A stretch of DNA of 64,000 nt from Chryseobacterium sp. ERMR1:04 (GTDB lineage Bacteria; Bacteroidota; Bacteroidia; Flavobacteriales; Weeksellaceae): contig NZ_LIRF01000004.1 in the NCBI RefSeq assembly GCF_001297705.1, positions 434,001 to 498,000 of the forward strand, written 5' to 3'. The translations under genes were made by a program, and so were the position numbers. The notes below the pieces were generated by a model, which saw only the letters and a list, made by a program, of their open reading frames with translations, was not told the DNA's origin and did no database searches. Positions 60,513-64,000 of this stretch are shown one piece after another; position 1 is the first letter of the stretch, and the number at the start of each line of letters is the position of its first letter.

Positions 60513-62135
60513 ATGAGAAAACTCTACATGAGTGCATTTTCGATATGCTCAATTTTGAGCTATGCTCAAGAGGTGGTTTGGCAAAAGGACATTAAATCCT
60601 CAACACAGGATTTTCTAAGTCAGGTCACCACAACAATCGATGGACAGTATTTAATTACGGGAAGCTCCATTCAATCTAAAAAACTTTCTACGGATAATAA
60701 ACAAAATAACGGCTATGATTTCCATTTAGTCAAGCTTAACCAGCAAGGCGAAGAAGTCTGGGAAAAGTTCTTTGTCGGAAATAATCATGATTTCCTTTCA
60801 GCAACGGTATCAACCCAAGATGGTGGATTTCTTTTAGCAGGAACTTCTTATTCGGGAAAAGGGCTGGATAAAAAAGACGATTCCAAAGGAGGTTCAGATC
60901 TCTGGCTCATAAGATTAAATGAATTCGGAGACGAATTATTTCAAAAAACTTTAGGGAGTTCAGCAGATGAAGAAGCAAGATCAGTTATTCAAACGACCGA
61001 TTTAGGATTCTTTGTGGCTGGAAATATGCAAAACTCAGCTAAAGGTTATGGATCTAAAGATATCTTAATTATAAAACTGGATAAAAACGGAAAAGAAGTC
61101 TCACAATCGATTTTTGGAGGAAAAGGATTAGATGAAGTAGAGAAAATGATTCCAACGCGCGACGGAGGTGCTTTGCTTGGGATATATTCGCGTAGCGGAG
61201 CTACAGCGATGAGTAATGAGCAATTGGTAATGGGTAATGCCAATTCGGCTGCTTTAAAAATTACTGATTACTCATTACCGATTACTTATTATTCCAAAAC
61301 AACTCATAATGAAGGTGAAGGTGATTATTGGATTATCAAACTTAATAAGGACGGCAAAGTTGAATGGGAAAAGAATTTTGGAGGAAAAGGTGACGACCAT
61401 TTAAGAACACTGGCATTAACTTCAACAGGATTTTTAATTGGAGGAGAATCGAGATCTGAAAGATCAGGAAATAAAACGGTTGGTATTGAAGAAGGAACTG
61501 ATTTATGGTTGATATCGCTCAATGAAAAAGGCGAAGAAATCTGGCAGAAATCCTACAACTTCAAAAACAGAGATGTATTGATGGGAATGAGTGTTTTACA
61601 TGGTTCGGATGATAAAACTTCGACAGGAATTTTGATTGGAGGTTACACACAAGCCGAGGGAAGAATACAAACCGATGATGAGACCTTCTGGATGTTGTAT
61701 TTGGATCAAAATGGGAATGAGCAGTGGAGAAAACATGTAAAAGGAGAATCCAGCAAGAAAGAGGAAAGATTATCAGATATAAAGCTTAACAGAGACGGTT
61801 CGATCGTTTTGGCGGGTACAAGTGCAGATGAGTTAGGAAAAGAAAACTGGAAAATTATAAAGCTTGGAGATAAGCAGATTGACCAGTTGATTGTAAAACA
61901 GAATATCAAAATTTATCCGAATCCGGTATCAGATTATGCCTATGTGGAAATTGGGTTTGATTTTAAGGAAGCTGATATTATTTTGTATGATATGAGTGGA
62001 AGACAATTGCAAAGTCTGAAAACTAAAAATAAGGTTACCAAAATTAATACTCAGCCACTCATTCAAGGGGCTTATCTGATTACTATTAAAACGGATACGA
62101 ATAAAACGGCTAACGCTAAACTCATAAAAAACTAA
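60513..62135 (+). CDS. Secreted repeat protein with type IX secretion sorting tail
   Basis: The 540-residue protein has a short signal peptide (MRKLYMSAFSICSILSYAQ) and about eight repeats of the type GxDxWLIxLxxxGEExWxKxxGGxxxD, likely beta-propeller or blade units. The last 80 residues, IKIYPNPVSDYAYVEIGF to GRQLQSLK and QGAYLITIKTD, are a Por_Secre_tail (T9SS type A) sorting domain. So it should be exported to the surface or medium. The interior carries an in-frame insert of about 28 residues (233-260) whose DNA looks like an intergenic repeat. Confidence 0.92.
   Translation: MRKLYMSAFSICSILSYAQEVVWQKDIKSSTQDFLSQVTTTIDGQYLITGSSIQSKKLSTDNKQNNGYDFHLVKLNQQGEEVWEKFFVGNNHDFLSATVSTQDGGFLLAGTSYSGKGLDKKDDSKGGSDLWLIRLNEFGDELFQKTLGSSADEEARSVIQTTDLGFFVAGNMQNSAKGYGSKDILIIKLDKNGKEVSQSIFGGKGLDEVEKMIPTRDGGALLGIYSRSGATAMSNEQLVMGNANSAALKITDYSLPITYYSKTTHNEGEGDYWIIKLNKDGKVEWEKNFGGKGDDHLRTLALTSTGFLIGGESRSERSGNKTVGIEEGTDLWLISLNEKGEEIWQKSYNFKNRDVLMGMSVLHGSDDKTSTGILIGGYTQAEGRIQTDDETFWMLYLDQNGNEQWRKHVKGESSKKEERLSDIKLNRDGSIVLAGTSADELGKENWKIIKLGDKQIDQLIVKQNIKIYPNPVSDYAYVEIGFDFKEADIILYDMSGRQLQSLKTKNKVTKINTQPLIQGAYLITIKTDTNKTANAKLIKN
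61209..61293. repeat. Intergenic-type repeat inserted in frame inside the T9SS gene
   Basis: The DNA from 61209 reads ATGAGTAATGAGCAATTGG and on to GGTAATGGGTAAT, and the right half returns ATTACTGATTACTCATTACC. This is an imperfect inverted repeat of the TAATGAG/CTCATTA kind. The translation (MSNEQLVMGN to ITDYSLPITYY) does not fit the surrounding blade repeats. The insertion keeps the frame. Confidence 0.6.
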
Positions 62136-62138
62136 TAC

Positions 62139-62168
62139 ATGATGAAAAAAATTTTAATAATTCTTTGA
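62139..62168 (+). pseudogene. Aborted copy of the RHS gene start
   Basis: ATGATGAAAAAAATTTTAAT at 62139 onward encodes MMKKILIIL before a TGA. A 20-base stretch (62132-62151) is repeated almost exactly at 62344-62363 at the start of the real RHS gene. This looks like a duplicated or decayed gene beginning. Confidence 0.5.
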
Positions 62169-62340
62169 TTTCCAATCAACCACACATGATGTCCCACACC
62201 CATATTAATCATTTAAATGAAACACATAAATCCATCCAACTATAACAACATCAATATTCCATACACACAAAACCAATTACACCCATCAATATCATGATAT
62301 ATTCATGATCATACACATATAATAAGCATACCATCCATAT
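62161..62340 (+). promoter_or_regulatory. C-over-G biased spacer, possible Rho utilisation region
   Basis: In these 180 bases I count about 48 C and only 7 G, with no G at all from 62220 to 62294. Neither flanking gene is like this. Long, unstructured, C-rich and G-poor RNA is the classic form of a Rho loading site. It lies between the T9SS gene and the RHS gene. The role is inferred. Confidence 0.45.
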
Positions 62341-62350
62341 CATCTAATAC

Positions 62351-64000
62351 ATGATGAAAAAAAAGATTTTAATACTGTCGTTATTATCGGCATCTATCAA
62401 TAATTACTATTCACAACAGGGAGTAGGCGGTGGGATGGTTACCACTCCTATTGCCTCACCTTCGATGTCCTCCATGTCTACATACTCTGATATTCCGGTG
62501 TCATTAGCAAGCGGACTTCCGGAGATTAATATTCCGTTGCTCAGTGTACCAATGGCAGATAAAGCCATTGGATATCCTTTAAGTATAAGCTATAATCTGA
62601 ATAATCTTATCGAATCGGAAACTGCAGGTGATGTTGGTGCGGGGTGGTCATTTTTTGGAACGGGAGTTATCTACAAAAAAATTGTTGACGGGTTAGACGA
62701 GTGCTACGATATGCCCTCATGGCCTACTCATTACAATAATGAATTTGATGATGTTTATTATTATAATTTTCCTGGTGCATCCGGTAAGTTCAGAATAAAA
62801 AGAGATGTAACTAATAATACATTTTCACTTATCAACCTTACCCCCGATCATACGAAAATTGAATATCTAAGGGATAATACCAATACCTCCACTTTCAAGG
62901 CAAACAGCTTTTCTATTACTACAGACAATGGGTATAAGTATATTTTTAATGAGTTTGATTATGGGCAGTACGGATGCTCCAATTATTATGAAGGCTCATC
63001 ATTAGGGTTTAAATCTGCTTACTTTTTAACTAAAATCATCAGCCCACTGGGGATAGAAGTCGCCAATATGGAGTATGAAAAGAAAAGTGAAATAAATAAT
63101 GGAGTAACATTTTCCCAATACTGTAAATTAAAATCTGTGACGACATCAAGTGGTACGGTTCTGTTGGATTATGTATATGAAGATGCTTTAAAAAAGACTG
63201 TCAATGATCCTTATAGTTTACAGAAAATAACGGTGAAAAATCCGGCAGGTCAGAACATCTATTCTTACGATCTTAGTTACAGTATTGCTACAAGCCCCAG
63301 TACAGTTTCTGAAAGAAAAAGAATGCTGAATTTTATCCGTAAAAACGATAAAAACGGACAGAAAACAGAACAGACTTCATTTGTATATACCTCGGAGAAA
63401 GGGATGTTAACTAAAGTTATTTCTCCTACTGGTGGGACTACAGAATATACGTATGAAAATAACGAACAGTTTTTTGATCTTAATGATCCTGCCTATCTTG
63501 ATTACATAGATCAGTATGTATATGATCCTAATTTACAGACAAGTGTATTACTTAATGAGGTTTCACTCAATTCAGATCAGAATCTTACCTATCATTTTAC
63601 TGTTCCGGGAGATATTACCAAAAATAAATATTTAAGATGTGAACTTACTATGGATGTGGAATTTCCTCCTTCTGGAGGCGGAGACACAGGTTTACCGGAG
63701 AATCCCAATTCTGTAGCTCCTTCTGCAGCACCCGTTCGTAAAGACCTTCGATTTACCCTGAAAAGAGATAATGAAAAAGTTCAAGGTCCTCTCATCATAA
63801 ATTCCTATAAAAACTACTTTAATATTTCAAAAAAGCCCGGTAACTATACCATTGAAATCACTTCTAATGGGGGAGTAAAAGGGATAGGGGATTTCAAAAT
63901 ATTTGGTGCTAATTTAAAGCCCGGCCCTTTTAGAAATGCATCAACAGCTAGTGGATACAGAATAAGAAATACAAAATTTTATAAAAATGCAGCTGATACT
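62351..64000 (+). CDS. RHS/YD-repeat-like secreted protein, 5' part, continues beyond the window
   Basis: The frame is open from ATG at 62351 to the window end (550 codons). It starts with a signal peptide (MMKKKILILSLLSASINNYYSQ) and the N-terminal pattern of Bacteroidota RHS proteins: SLASGLPEINIPLLSVP, YPLSISYNLNN, GDVGAGWSFFGTGVIYKK. Later segments include LTKIISPLGIEVA and VISPTGGTTEYTYEN. Members of this type are large, surface-exposed and often end in variable toxin domains. That end is outside this window. Confidence 0.85.
   Translation, partial: MMKKKILILSLLSASINNYYSQQGVGGGMVTTPIASPSMSSMSTYSDIPVSLASGLPEINIPLLSVPMADKAIGYPLSISYNLNNLIESETAGDVGAGWSFFGTGVIYKKIVDGLDECYDMPSWPTHYNNEFDDVYYYNFPGASGKFRIKRDVTNNTFSLINLTPDHTKIEYLRDNTNTSTFKANSFSITTDNGYKYIFNEFDYGQYGCSNYYEGSSLGFKSAYFLTKIISPLGIEVANMEYEKKSEINNGVTFSQYCKLKSVTTSSGTVLLDYVYEDALKKTVNDPYSLQKITVKNPAGQNIYSYDLSYSIATSPSTVSERKRMLNFIRKNDKNGQKTEQTSFVYTSEKGMLTKVISPTGGTTEYTYENNEQFFDLNDPAYLDYIDQYVYDPNLQTSVLLNEVSLNSDQNLTYHFTVPGDITKNKYLRCELTMDVEFPPSGGGDTGLPENPNSVAPSAAPVRKDLRFTLKRDNEKVQGPLIINSYKNYFNISKKPGNYTIEITSNGGVKGIGDFKIFGANLKPGPFRNASTASGYRIRNTKFYKNAADT

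Noticed and set aside
1..64000. CRISPR arrays, tRNA and rRNA genes, and transposase genes
   Set aside because: None were recognised on either strand when reading the window; the only mobile-type signals are the small inverted-repeat elements listed.

Overview
The window reads as part of a low-GC chromosome of a Flavobacteriia-type Bacteroidota, most like Chryseobacterium and relatives. Evidence: promoters of the TAnnTTTG type, almost no Shine-Dalgarno sequences, a type IX secretion (Por) sorting tail, an RHS protein typical of the group, YqgE, an OstA-like LPS protein next to Fur, DUF6427-like and DUF3109-like genes, and intergenic repeats of the flavobacterial kind. The species call is inference; no rRNA or tRNA gene was seen.

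Layout. 0-9.6 kb: nitrate assimilation (NarK transporter broken by a one-base frameshift, an outer-membrane porin, a nitrate reductase fused to a NirB-like flavoprotein, a rubredoxin protein, and CobA/SUMT for sirohaem). A shared palindrome of the AAGTATTnATACTT type lies upstream of narK, the reductase and cobA. 9.8-11.2 kb: a tyrosyl-tRNA synthetase preceded by what looks like a complete ribosome-mediated attenuator: promoter, a 29-codon leader peptide with a Tyr-Tyr-Tyr run, mutually exclusive hairpins and a terminator. 11.3-12.9 kb: exonuclease, unknown gene, acetyltransferase. 12.9-19.5 kb: a Ter stress module (kinase, PP2C phosphatase, three vWA/TerY proteins, two TerD proteins) on the minus strand. 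19.6-26.1 kb: housekeeping genes (flippase-like protein, panD, HU, pdxH, yqgE, START-like protein, aminotransferases).

26.2-31.5 kb: two tandem, diverged copies of a three-gene cassette of secreted proteins with C1q/TNF-like C-terminal domains. 31.7-47.7 kb: OstA-like protein with Fur, Kup, PdhB, an ECF sigma factor with a membrane partner, DUF2147, an LTA-synthase-like sulfatase, PssA, exonuclease and small conserved genes, with repeat-rich spacers. 47.8-59.4 kb: a two-component system followed by MgtC, an Mg2+ P-type ATPase and a CzcBAC/Cus-type RND metal efflux system. 59.5-64 kb: an outer-membrane beta-barrel protein, a T9SS-secreted repeat protein carrying an in-frame insertion of an intergenic-type repeat, a strikingly G-depleted spacer, and the start of a large RHS protein that runs off the window.

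The strongest candidates for undescribed biology are the tyrS attenuator, the duplicated three-gene C1q-like cassette, the nitrate-regulon operator, and the G-poor spacer (possible Rho loading site) before the RHS gene. All functional statements come from reading the sequence and from family knowledge; no search was run.
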